Source: JAGVNX01 sp035290965 (lineage in GTDB: Archaea > Iainarchaeota > Iainarchaeia > Iainarchaeales > GCA-2688035). From it: a stretch of DNA of 20,469 bases. Shown piece by piece: positions 7,931 to 15,800 of this stretch (its first letter is position 1; every line of letters begins with the position of its first letter). The position numbers and the translations under genes were made by a program. Under the pieces are notes generated by a model. The model saw nothing but the letters and a program-made list of their open reading frames with translations, searched no databases and was not told the DNA's origin. Location: NCBI GenBank assembly GCA_035290965.1, contig DATDTD010000030.1:1-20469 (forward strand), written 5' to 3'.

Positions 7931-8491
7931 ATGTTTTTCAACAAAAAAGGGCAGGCATTCGATGTTTTCAAGCTGCTGATTGCGGCAATCATAGCAATAG
8001 CAATTCTGGTTGTATTGCTTCCTCTCCTGAGGCCTCCCGTGCTTCCGGGCAACGACCCCATAGGCGGTGCAAGGACTCTTATAAGCGACCTTGCAAACAA
8101 GCCCGCACTGCCGAGAACAAGCCAGCCAGTGATTTTTGCCGCGGGCGTAACCATCAATTCCAGGGGAATTGCCGAGGGCAGCAGCGGAGTTGTTACAGAA
8201 GAGGGAGTCTGCGTTTCCGCAGGCGATTTTTTTGAAAATACCCCGACCTGGGACACAACGGAATATAAAAACAGGGTTACTTATAACGGAACTTCGCAAA
8301 AAAACGTTTTATTGCACGCTATTTGCGATACAGGCAAAAGAATGGCGGGCAGAGACCTGCCGGATTACTGCGATGATTACGCGGAATGCTATGACTCTGA
8401 AATGAACCTGGAATGGTTCCAGGGATGCGGCTGCATTTCCGAGGAGTTCAGCGAAATGTGCTGTTTGGTAGCAGTAAAAAAAGCGGCATAA
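7931..8491 (+). CDS. Type IV pilin (QAFDVF class III signal peptide), major pilin candidate
   Basis: A 186-aa prepilin beginning MFFNKKG/QAFDVFKLLIAA followed by a long hydrophobic helix ending in PLL. The short lysine-rich leader, Gly before the cut and Gln after it are those of archaeal prepilins processed by a PibD/EppA-type peptidase, which is not encoded in this window. The C-terminal half is Cys-rich (about eight Cys, including ECYDSE, GCGCIS and MCCLV), suggesting a disulfide-stabilised head. ATG 7931 is preceded by GGGTGG at 7919-7924, the strongest Shine-Dalgarno site in the pilus locus. The gene also has its own TATA box and a hairpin terminator downstream. This separate, strong expression set-up suggests an abundant subunit, but the 54-aa protein that follows competes for that role. 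Confidence 0.82.
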   Translation: MFFNKKGQAFDVFKLLIAAIIAIAILVVLLPLLRPPVLPGNDPIGGARTLISDLANKPALPRTSQPVIFAAGVTINSRGIAEGSSGVVTEEGVCVSAGDFFENTPTWDTTEYKNRVTYNGTSQKNVLLHAICDTGKRMAGRDLPDYCDDYAECYDSEMNLEWFQGCGCISEEFSEMCCLVAVKKAA

Positions 8492-8509
8492 ATTCTTTTC
8501 TTTTTTTTG

Positions 8510-8535
8510 AAAGCAGGCAATGCCTGCTTTTTTCC
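8510..8535 (+). terminator. Hairpin plus T-tract terminator after the pilin gene
   Basis: AAAGCAGGCA and TGCCTGCTTT form a perfect 10-bp inverted repeat around one base. In RNA this would be an 8-bp stem with a 5-nt loop, followed at once by a run of T. It lies 19 bp after the pilin stop and looks like an intrinsic terminator. T-rich runs on both sides would also suit archaeal termination. Confidence 0.7.
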
Positions 8536-8566
8536 TGATTTTTCTTTTTTCTTAATCAAACCTAAT

Positions 8567-8578
8567 TCTTTAAATACT
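8567..8578 (+). promoter_or_regulatory. TATA box of the 54-aa pilin-like gene
   Basis: TCTTTAAATACT is centred about 37 bp before ATG 8610, right after the terminator. It gives the small gene an independent transcript with a leader of about 10 nt. Confidence 0.55.
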
Positions 8579-8609
8579 TCTTTTGCCCTTTTTCTTAATG
8601 GTTTTTTGA

Positions 8610-8774
8610 ATGAAAAGTTTTTTTTCAGAGCAGCGGGCGCAGAGCGAATGGAGTTCTGTTTACATGCTTTTGATTCTTGTCATTGCGGCAATAGCGCTCA
8701 TAGCAATAATAAAGCCCATGTTCCAGAACAGCCAGCGCATTGTAAAGAACGCGCAGCCCGCACCCTCAAAGTAA
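8610..8774 (+). CDS. 54-aa Flp-sized pilin-like protein
   Basis: A short frame of 54 codons. The N-terminus is MKSFFSEQRA/QSEWSSVYML followed by a hydrophobic helix (LLILVIAAIALIAIIKPMF) and a 17-residue polar tail with an Asn/Gln/Lys bias. Arg-Ala before Gln and Glu a few residues on resemble the class III cleavage site, and a near-identical site (KA/QEE) occurs in the next protein. The size and layout are those of bacterial Flp pilins of Tad systems: leader, one helix, almost no head domain. It has its own TATA box (8567-8578), lies just after a terminator, and is followed by a T-run at 8775-8783. Inference: a structural subunit of the pilus, possibly the main filament protein. A small membrane peptide with another role cannot be excluded. 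Confidence 0.78.
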   Translation: MKSFFSEQRAQSEWSSVYMLLILVIAAIALIAIIKPMFQNSQRIVKNAQPAPSK

Positions 8775-8825
8775 TTTTTTTTTGATTTTTGCTTTTGCTT
8801 TTAAAATTTTTTTTGCGGTTTTCTT

Positions 8826-9452
8826 ATGCTCAAGCTCAACAGTAAGGCACAGGAGGAGGCTCCCTTCGAACTTTTAATTGCAGTAATCACAATGGGCTTT
8901 GTCCTTGTAATCGGCTTAGTGGCAATGAACCAGCTGCGCCTGCAGAAATGCGCGAACGAACTTGAAGCCCAGCTTGAGGACCTGAAAACAAAAATTGAAA
9001 TCGTAGTAAACCAGAAAAGCCCGCAATTGCTCGATTTCAGGCAGTCAGAATGCTATAACCCGAAAAACGAGCACATAATAATCAGCCAGTCGAACAACAC
9101 GCGCATCTGCTCTGATTCCTGCGCTTCCGGCTCTTCAATCTGCACTCTGCTGGAATACGTGGATTCAAAGGACGGGGTTTCTTTCAGAAAATGCCTGAAC
9201 ATAAATTCGAGCACTGCCTTTATTCCGCAGAATAACGCCGGGCAGTCCTGTACAGACCTTTCAGATGATGCAGCAGGCAAAAAAATCCTTGTCGATTTCA
9301 AGCAGACAATTGTGCGCGGCACTTATGATTTGCTGAACAGGACAGGGGCGAACACCTCGCCCATTATCTGCGCCTACTGCAGGCTGGGCTCGGGCGGCTG
9401 CGGTGCCATTGGAGAGGGATTTTTTTGCTTGCCTTTATTCTCAGCAAAATGA
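8826..9452 (+). CDS. Type IV pilin-like protein with class III signal (KA/QEEAPFE)
   Basis: A 208-aa protein opening MLKLNSKA/QEEAPFELLIAV, then a hydrophobic helix (to about residue 36). A predicted coiled segment (ELEAQLEDLKTKIEIV) follows. Lys-Ala before Gln and an acidic residue near +7 fit an archaeal prepilin. The outer domain contains many Cys (ECYNP, ICSDSCASGSSICTLL, KCLN, SCTDL, ICAYCRLGSGGCG, FFCLP) and Asn-x-Ser/Thr sites, as expected for an exposed, disulfide-bonded, perhaps glycosylated minor pilin. It starts 51 bp after the 54-aa gene, in a T-rich spacer with a possible TATA (CTTTTAAAA). The stop overlaps the next start as ATGA, so the downstream genes are probably translationally coupled. 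Confidence 0.8.
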   Translation: MLKLNSKAQEEAPFELLIAVITMGFVLVIGLVAMNQLRLQKCANELEAQLEDLKTKIEIVVNQKSPQLLDFRQSECYNPKNEHIIISQSNNTRICSDSCASGSSICTLLEYVDSKDGVSFRKCLNINSSTAFIPQNNAGQSCTDLSDDAAGKKILVDFKQTIVRGTYDLLNRTGANTSPIICAYCRLGSGGCGAIGEGFFCLPLFSAK

Positions 9453-10081
9453 ATCTCCTGATTCTTGTAACCGCGCTTGCGGCAATAATTGTTTATTTCA
9501 TGTTCGGGCTTACTGACATTGTTGTTTCGAATTCCGCGCAGCAGATTGTAAACGCAAAGGCAGAGCAGGCGCTCGGGATTGCAAATTCAAACAAGCAGTG
9601 CTTTTCAACCCAGATAAACATGCCATATTCCATAAAATATTTCGGCTCCTCAAGGGAGTATTTTTATGCAATGAAAATTTCACGGATTCCGGAAATAACA
9701 AAGGAGGGGGAAAACAACACTCTGATTTTTGCAATTGCAAACAGGCAGCACATGGACAAGATAATTGCGGCAAAAAGCATTGACACAGACGCGGAAATAG
9801 TTTTGTTCGGAATTCCCGACCCCGAGACTTTCGAGCTTGCGCTGCAGCCGAGCACAAGCATAGTGATAGACCCCCAGGCAGTCACTCCCATAACCTCTTT
9901 TGTGCTTGTAAAGGAGACCTACAGCGGAGAAAATTATTTGTATGCGATTGCGTGCTCTTTCAGCGGCGACAGCTGCCAGGCAAATCTGGGGCAGGTCGGG
10001 GGCTGCATCAGAGCAGGGCGGGTTGCAAATGTGCCGCAGCACGAGTCAAGCTGCTTTCCTGCAGGAGTGTGCCCTCCATGA
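9449..10081 (+). CDS. Pilus-locus membrane-anchored protein, minor pilin-like
   Basis: A 210-aa protein with one N-terminal helix (MNLLILVTALAAIIVYFMFG) and an extracellular-looking domain. There is no Lys/Arg-Gly-Gln cleavage site, so it is either an uncleaved anchor or a divergent pseudopilin. Cys residues occur in pairs near the C-terminus (ACSFSGDSCQ, GGCIRAG, SSCFPAGVCPP), as in its neighbours. ATG 9449 overlaps the previous stop as ATGA. A competing start is TTG 9425, which has GGAGAGGG about 6 nt upstream and would add MLAFILSK. The overlap at the other end (ATGA at 10078-10081) is of the same kind. No family was recognised; the role in the pilus rests on position and layout. Confidence 0.78.
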   Translation: MNLLILVTALAAIIVYFMFGLTDIVVSNSAQQIVNAKAEQALGIANSNKQCFSTQINMPYSIKYFGSSREYFYAMKISRIPEITKEGENNTLIFAIANRQHMDKIIAAKSIDTDAEIVLFGIPDPETFELALQPSTSIVIDPQAVTPITSFVLVKETYSGENYLYAIACSFSGDSCQANLGQVGGCIRAGRVANVPQHESSCFPAGVCPP

Positions 10082-10593
10082 AGCGCGGTTTTTTAGGCCC
10101 CATAGGTGACGACCTTCCTTCGCTTATTCCGCTTGTTTTTGCGCTCATAATTTTCTTTTATTCCTTCACCTTTGCATGGAATATTTTCAATGAGAGAAGC
10201 AGTTCCTTCAACGACAATCTCGCTGTCCTTGAGCTTGCATCCACAATGCGCGGCAATTCCTATCTGGGAGGAACAGACGCCTTCCAGGCAAACTGCACAA
10301 AGGCAAAGGCAAGCATAAAGAGAATAAAATTTTCAGTAGGCCTTGTCGCTCTCTCGAATAATCCGCTTGCGGAAACAGGTTCAGAGCACTTTCAGGGCGC
10401 GGGTTCGGAAAACTTTTTTGCCCCGCAGGGCAATCCCGAAGGATTTTTGTGCTCAAATTCCGCTGAAGATGTCCCGAAGCTTTATTCAGTGAGGTTTTTT
10501 CCGGTTGCGCTTGAAAAAACAGGCAATGCGGCAGACGGCGGCGGCAGGTTTTTCGTAAAGCCAATGCTTCTGGTGGTGGTTACTTGGCACTGA
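10078..10593 (+). CDS. Pilus-locus membrane-anchored protein with GDDLPSLIP motif
   Basis: A 171-aa protein. After MKRGFLGPIGDDLPSLIP there is a hydrophobic helix (LVFALIIFFYSFTFAW) and then a soluble domain of about 130 residues ending in a hydrophobic beta-strand (PMLLVVVTWH). The basic leader with Gly-Pro and acidic Asp-Asp before the helix resembles a prepilin N-terminus, but there is no Gln at a cleavage site. Start ATG 10078 overlaps the previous stop by 4 nt. A GGAG lies about 10 nt upstream. The much longer open frame from 9952 overlaps the upstream gene and is not used. The C-terminus overlaps the next start by 10 nt. It is likely a minor subunit or assembly factor of the pilus; the family was not recognised. 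Confidence 0.77.
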   Translation: MKRGFLGPIGDDLPSLIPLVFALIIFFYSFTFAWNIFNERSSSFNDNLAVLELASTMRGNSYLGGTDAFQANCTKAKASIKRIKFSVGLVALSNNPLAETGSEHFQGAGSENFFAPQGNPEGFLCSNSAEDVPKLYSVRFFPVALEKTGNAADGGGRFFVKPMLLVVVTWH

Positions 10594-11405
10594 AAAAATT
10601 TTCCTTGGATGCTAAAGGGCAGGCTGCGATTACTGACGCGCTTTATCTCCTGCTCATTGTCTCCGGGCTGAGCGTTCTGCTTTTTTCCTTTTCAATGAAA
10701 TACGGCGGCACTGTTTCCCAGCAGATGGAAAACGAGTTCGGCATTGAATATTCCTCTTCCGCCTTCAAGACAATTTTTTACAGCAGCACTCCTCGCATCG
10801 CAGGCCAGTCGCTCGACTCAGAGTCCACAATTGAAATAGATTATCTGCTTGCAGCGGCAAAGGAGGATTTTGCGGACAACTGCATGCTTGACAATACAAG
10901 GGAAGTGCTTGCAAACAATATTGTCGGGATAATGGAGCCCCTGCAGGACAATTTTGATTACGCATTTTTAATTTTCAACAACGGAAACAACGAGAAGGTA
11001 ATAGGCTGCAACGGGCACAGCAATCCAGTTGTTTTTCTCCTGTTTTTTTTGCACGACAAGGCATTTCCCGCATCTGCAAGTTCCGGCGAAACCAGCATCT
11101 GGCTCTGCAGCCCGCCAATGAATTCCGACGCATCCAAAACAATGGAATCCCTTCTTTCAAAGGTAGGCTCTGTCCCGAGGGCGAGCAGCCAGATGCAGCT
11201 GCCTGTTCTCCAGCAGCCGCTGAATACAATTGTTCCCCAGACAGCGGAAGCAACGCTTGCAATGTGGGTTTCAAAGGGAATGCCCGAAACAGAATTCAAT
11301 GCGCTGAACTGCCAGCGCTACTGGCAGACAGTTGATGGAAAGTGGCAGCCCTGCCTGCAGACAGTCAATGACGCGCCGCAGAGCACGGGAAAATGCACGG
11401 CATAA
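10584..11405 (+). CDS. Large type IV pilin-like protein, class III signal (KG/QAAITD)
   Basis: A 273-aa protein, the last of the pilus run. It begins MALKKFSLDAKG/QAAITDALYL and continues into a helix (LLLIVSGLSVLLFSFSM). The leader is basic and ends in Lys-Gly before Gln, a clear archaeal prepilin site. The start is TTG 10584: GGTGGTGG lies directly upstream with GGTG 5 nt away. The start lies inside the end of the previous gene. The head domain of about 240 residues is larger than in the other subunits and has scattered Cys (DNCML, IGCNGH, WLCSPP, LNCQRYW, QPCLQ, GKCTA). Size and last position in the cluster suggest a tip or adhesive minor pilin, which is inference. It ends 7 bp before a convergent gene. 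Confidence 0.8.
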   Translation: MALKKFSLDAKGQAAITDALYLLLIVSGLSVLLFSFSMKYGGTVSQQMENEFGIEYSSSAFKTIFYSSTPRIAGQSLDSESTIEIDYLLAAAKEDFADNCMLDNTREVLANNIVGIMEPLQDNFDYAFLIFNNGNNEKVIGCNGHSNPVVFLLFFLHDKAFPASASSGETSIWLCSPPMNSDASKTMESLLSKVGSVPRASSQMQLPVLQQPLNTIVPQTAEATLAMWVSKGMPETEFNALNCQRYWQTVDGKWQPCLQTVNDAPQSTGKCTA

Positions 11406-11412
11406 CTTAAAA

Positions 11413-12186
11413 TTATTTTTTGATTGTTTTTCCGCATTTTGGGCAGACTATTTTTTTTTCGCTTCCGATTCTTTCTGTTTTTGCGCAGTTTTCGCAGAAA
11501 GCCGCCCCGCATTCCGGGCAGAAAATTATTTCCTCAGCGGTTTTTCCGCAGTTCGGGCATTTTCCCTCTCCTGAAGATTCCTTTCCTTCCCCTGTTTCAA
11601 GGTCTGAAAGCGAAAAATTATCCCCGAGCTCTTCCTCTCCAACATCCTCCTTTTCTTCTTCAGATTCGTCTGAAAAATCCCTTGGCTTTGTTTCCTCTGC
11701 CTCTTTCAAAAGCTCCTTTATTTTAATGCCTGTTTCGCTTTCCTGAACAGGCTGCGCAAATCCCCGCCCTCCTGCATTCGAAGGTTGTTTCTGCCTTGCG
11801 GCATCCCTTGCTTCCTTTGTGCGCGGGATTCTTCCTGTTCCCGCCTGCCTTGCCTGTCCTTGTTTTTGTTCGGGGGTTGCGCGCGCTTCTTGTTTTTGCA
11901 GCTGGCTGAAAATGTTTTCTGATATCTGCTCGTATTCGTCCTTTCTCGGGAGCCTTTTTTCTTTTTCCCTGAACTCCCGCACTTTTTTTACTGCAATCTG
12001 CAGCGCCTGCTGTTTTTTGTCCAATGGCTCTTCAAAGCCCTGTTTCTGCGATTGCTCGAAAATATTCTGCTCGAGCTCCGGATTGTCAAAGCGCTCTCTC
12101 TGCCCTGTTCCCTGCTCCCTGAATTCCTCTTCAGAGCCCTGTTTTCTGTAAAACCTTTTCATTCTTCTTGGGATTTCTTCAGACAA
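11413..12186 (-). CDS. Charged protein with C-terminal double zinc ribbon
   Basis: A 257-aa protein. Residues 1-205 are very rich in Glu, Lys, Gln and Arg (low complexity, probably disordered or coiled), with a helical patch around KKVREFREKEKRLPRKDEYE. Residues 210-257 hold four CxxC units: CPNC, CPEC, CENC and CPKC. They have the spacing of two zinc ribbons in series. Double zinc ribbons bind nucleic acid or protein. No other catalytic domain is visible. The start TTG 12186 has GGTG 5 nt ahead; ATG 12162 is the alternative. It lies on the opposite strand between the pilus operon (convergent, 7-bp gap) and the giant surface protein unit (divergent). A regulatory or assembly role in the surface locus is possible, but the function is unknown. 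Confidence 0.8.
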   Translation of the reverse strand: MSEEIPRRMKRFYRKQGSEEEFREQGTGQRERFDNPELEQNIFEQSQKQGFEEPLDKKQQALQIAVKKVREFREKEKRLPRKDEYEQISENIFSQLQKQEARATPEQKQGQARQAGTGRIPRTKEARDAARQKQPSNAGGRGFAQPVQESETGIKIKELLKEAEETKPRDFSDESEEEKEDVGEEELGDNFSLSDLETGEGKESSGEGKCPNCGKTAEEIIFCPECGAAFCENCAKTERIGSEKKIVCPKCGKTIKK

Positions 12187-12248
12187 AAAAACACCGCTTT
12201 TTTAACCAAATTTTTCAGGCTATTATTATGTTTCTTAATTTGATAACG

Positions 12249-12260
12249 TTTTTATATTAG
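12249..12260 (+). promoter_or_regulatory. TATA box giving a leaderless transcript
   Basis: GTTTTTATATTA is centred about 26 bp before ATG 12281, the normal TATA-to-start distance. The mRNA of the membrane protein/giant surface protein pair would therefore start at or within a base or two of the start codon. No Shine-Dalgarno site is present there, which agrees. Confidence 0.65.
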
Positions 12261-12280
12261 TTTTCACTTAAAATTAACTC

Positions 12281-12829
12281 ATGTCTTTCGACGCCGCATC
12301 CATTGTTTTCGGGCTTCTGGATTTCCTGAGAATAGTAATTTTTGTCACTGTTCCCGTTTTCCTTGTTTCTCTCCCTGTCTTGTTTGCAAAGGAAAGGATT
12401 GCAAAAAAATTCAGTTTAAACTGGTTCCAAAGCGCCTTAATTACAACATATTTGGCAGTAACAATAATATTAATTTTTCTGTATCTCTATCCTTACGCTC
12501 TGGGCTTTTCCCAGAGCCAAATTGCAGGGCAAACAGCCCCTTCAATCCTTGCGACAACTCCCCAGGACATTCTAATTGCGGTTTTTTTGGGAATAATAAA
12601 AATCCTTACAACGGCTTTGATTCTAACTGTTCTCCTGCTTCCGTTCGAGTTTTTCGCTGTTTTTGCAGCTGAAAAACTAAAAGAGGCAAAAATCAGCGGA
12701 AAGGAAATTCCATTGCTCGCGCAGACATTTGCAGCGGCTTTCTGCACCTGCCTCCTTGCTTTAATAATTGTTTTTTTTATTTTTCCATGGACAGTCAACG
12801 GAATAATATTCCTGATTTACTGGGGATAA
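12281..12829 (+). CDS. Multi-pass membrane protein paired with the giant surface protein
   Basis: A 182-aa protein with four or five hydrophobic helices: about residues 8-35, 47-76, 93-121 (and on to about 126) and 145-182. Short basic loops (AKERIAKKF, AEKLKEAKISGKE) suggest their cytoplasmic side. The C-terminus (TVNGIIFLIYWG) ends in a membrane segment. No catalytic motif or known family was recognised. The leaderless-type promoter at 12249-12260 fits ATG 12281. The giant secreted protein starts 3 bp after its stop, with GGGGAT just before that ATG, so the two are surely one transcript. A dedicated export, assembly or anchoring partner for the giant protein is the natural guess, but that is inference. 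Confidence 0.8.
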   Translation: MSFDAASIVFGLLDFLRIVIFVTVPVFLVSLPVLFAKERIAKKFSLNWFQSALITTYLAVTIILIFLYLYPYALGFSQSQIAGQTAPSILATTPQDILIAVFLGIIKILTTALILTVLLLPFEFFAVFAAEKLKEAKISGKEIPLLAQTFAAAFCTCLLALIIVFFIFPWTVNGIIFLIYWG

Positions 12830-12832
12830 AAA

Positions 12833-15800
12833 ATGCGCAAAGAGATTCTGGATTTTTTAAGCATCCTGCTTATTGCAGTGCTTTTCAATTCGACAATTGC
12901 ATTTGCAGAAACAGGCGCTGCGGAAAACAAAACCCCTGAAAGCCAAAGCTCTCTCCCTGCTGAAACACTGCAGAGCCAGGACAGTTCAAATTTCATTCTT
13001 TCGCTTGCGGATTCTGCTCTTGAACAAAAACTTGCGCTTGCAGATGCGGAAAATGCCGCTGCCGATGAGGGAAGCGCTCCTTCCGCAGAACAGCCCGAGG
13101 TTACAACAACTGAAAAAGTCACTCAGTTTGCATGCATGAATCCTTCTACAAATCCGGATGAAACAGTTCTTGCTCCCAAGGAAGTAGACGCATTGAAAAA
13201 AGCAATCCAGAATCTCGAAACTCAGGGAGCACTGCCTTTTACGGGAAAGGAAATTACAACTCCGGAAGCTGACAAAAGCACTCTCCCTTTGAAGGACAGG
13301 GAAAAGCTTGAAAACTCGCAGATAATTATTCCTACTGGAGTGGGAAAAGACGCTATCCTGAGCAATATGCCCAATAGCAAGTTTTCTCCGGGGGAAGCCC
13401 CGATTTTGAATCTTAAGGGAAACGGGCCTTTTGCAATAGGAATTTCTTTGGACGATACTTTGAGAGTTGGAAGATGCGAGGACATTGCAACCCAGATTGA
13501 CCAGAATTCCTGCACAATGACTGACAAGCGCATGCAATTGAGAAACAGCGGAGAGGGAATTACCCAGGATTTCAAGAATGTTTTTTCAGATTTGGGAGAC
13601 TGGGTCGGATTCGGAGAGAACATGAATGAACAGCTTGGAGATTCGCAGACTCAGGCAATCCAGACTGCGCTTGCTTCCGAGCCAGATCCTTCGCAGACAA
13701 CCTACAAGCAGATTGGCAGGCTTCCCGGAAATTTGATTAAGAACAGCATTAAGACACAGTCTTTTTCCGCAAGCATTGGCTCAAACTGCAATTCCAATGA
13801 TTGTTTGATAAGCACTTACAGCGCATTTGACAAATATTTCAATTCCTGGTATTCCGCAGATTTGGTGATAAGCAATTTCGGCCCCACTCTCTTCGGGCAG
13901 GCAAAAAGATATCTGGGCAATTTAGGAAGAAGAGGCTGGCCCTGGGACATGTCGAATAATGCCTTTCTCAAGCAGTTCAGGAAAAACTTCCTGTCTCCGA
14001 GTTCCCTGCTCGGAAAGGCAAGAATAAAAAGCATGAATACAAGGATTGACAAATACGGCTTCGGGGAATACAGGAAACTGTTCTGGGAAGGCGCAGGCTG
14101 GCAGGACGGCTATGCTGCGGTTAAAGGCGGCGGAACAAGAAAATTATTGGACGACTGGACAAAGGCGGGAGGAAAGCTTGAATCGGAAATAAAAGATCCT
14201 GTGAGAAGAGGCGAATTTTTCAAGCTTGTAAATGACTGGCGCGGCGTTGCACAGGCGCATTCTGCGCTTGCAGAAGACGCTTTCCAGAGATATGACAGCG
14301 TAGTAAAGCAGTTCGGCATAAACAGCCTTGAGGGCAGGGCTGCAAGGATTGAATATGCGCAGACAAGCGCAAAGCTAATGAGCGAGCTGGATAATTTAGT
14401 GAAGCTTGATTTTCCCGAATTCTGGGCGCATGATTCTTCAGTGGGACTTTACAACAAGGCAATAAGGAATTCAGCCACAGGGCAGTATATTAAAATTTCA
14501 GAGGATTCCTCAAACATAAGCGCAGTAATGGACAAGTTTTCAAACGAAGCAAACTGGGCAGACTGGGAAGCATACGCTGCAAGAAAAGGAAGCCCGGAAC
14601 ACGTCTTTGACGCTACTGAAGAAGGATTCCTGAAAATCTGGGAGCCGAATCCAGCAGGGAGGCTGATTGACACTGTTTCTCCCGAAGATTTGCAGAAGCA
14701 CTTTACAATTTTCCAGGGCAGAATGGTAAAGCTTGAAGACGGGACATTTATCCCGCTTGACACTGCAAACATTGAATTAATTTTAAAAGAAGCCGCGCCT
14801 TCGGGAAAAATACAGGTTTATGAACTGGGCTGGAAAGAAGCAGATCCTTTAACCCCGGATGATTTTGCCGCGAGATACACGCAATACAGGGTAAGAAACA
14901 GGCTTGTCAACCAGCTGCGGAACCATACAGACAGGCTGTACAACAGCCTGATTGAAAAAGGCTGGGCAGGCCAGAACAGGACTTATCTCTCATTGATTGA
15001 CAAGGCAATGTCGCAGGAAGAAGACATCCTGAAAAGCTATTTTTCAATAAAGGGCGGGGCAAAATGGACAATAGTGCCATATGTTTACTGGGGATTGAAG
15101 CGCGGAGCAGGCCAGCCGAACTGGTCGGGATACCAGCTGCCTGATACATGGAGAACAACAGCGCTTTCATTGGGAGAAACAGATTTGTACAACGATTCAT
15201 TCATTGACTTTTTTGCAAACGAAGGCAGCGATGAAGGCGATTTGTTTGCGCAGGCGCTGAATGTCCTGCCCTGGAAACTTATCCTGAACAAGATTGCGGA
15301 CAATTATACGCCTGTCAAAAACACGTTTGATTCCTGGACAGGAAGAGGCACTGCGGGATTCAGGTCAAAGGTTGAAAACATTGCCGCGTTTTCAAACACA
15401 GGTTCGGAATGCGGAACATGCGACTGGACTTTCAACGGCATTGGAATAAACCCGCAGACAGGCGCGGGAGACTCAACTTTGGGATTCAGCACTCATGAAG
15501 GATTGAGCAGCATGCTGCTTGAAGATACATTAACAGACGATGCAAAGGAAAAGGGAAGCACTATTATTGCGTATGCACACCACACAAACCTTGATTTTAC
15601 TCAGGGCGCGGATGCAGATGCCACTAACACAAAAATAGATTTGGTTCAGGACAAAAAAGACGGAAAAACCTGCCAGCAGGTCCTTGACAAAATTCCCGTT
15701 CTGGGATTTGTGGGAAAAGTCTTCAATGGAAAGCCTTCAAGGGTTGGAGCAGCGCTTGCCTTCGGGGAATCAATGGGATACGCTGTTTTCGGCTGGGCGG

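Noticed and set aside
8507..8785. 92-codon plus-strand frame over the terminator and small pilin
   Set aside because: It reads through a hairpin terminator and a promoter and lacks a credible start. The 54-codon frame in another phase has a pilin-like N-terminus.
9952..10077. N-terminal extension of the GDDLPSLIP protein
   Set aside because: It overlaps the whole end of the previous gene in another frame, while ATG 10078 gives the ATGA overlap and places the hydrophobic helix at the N-terminus.
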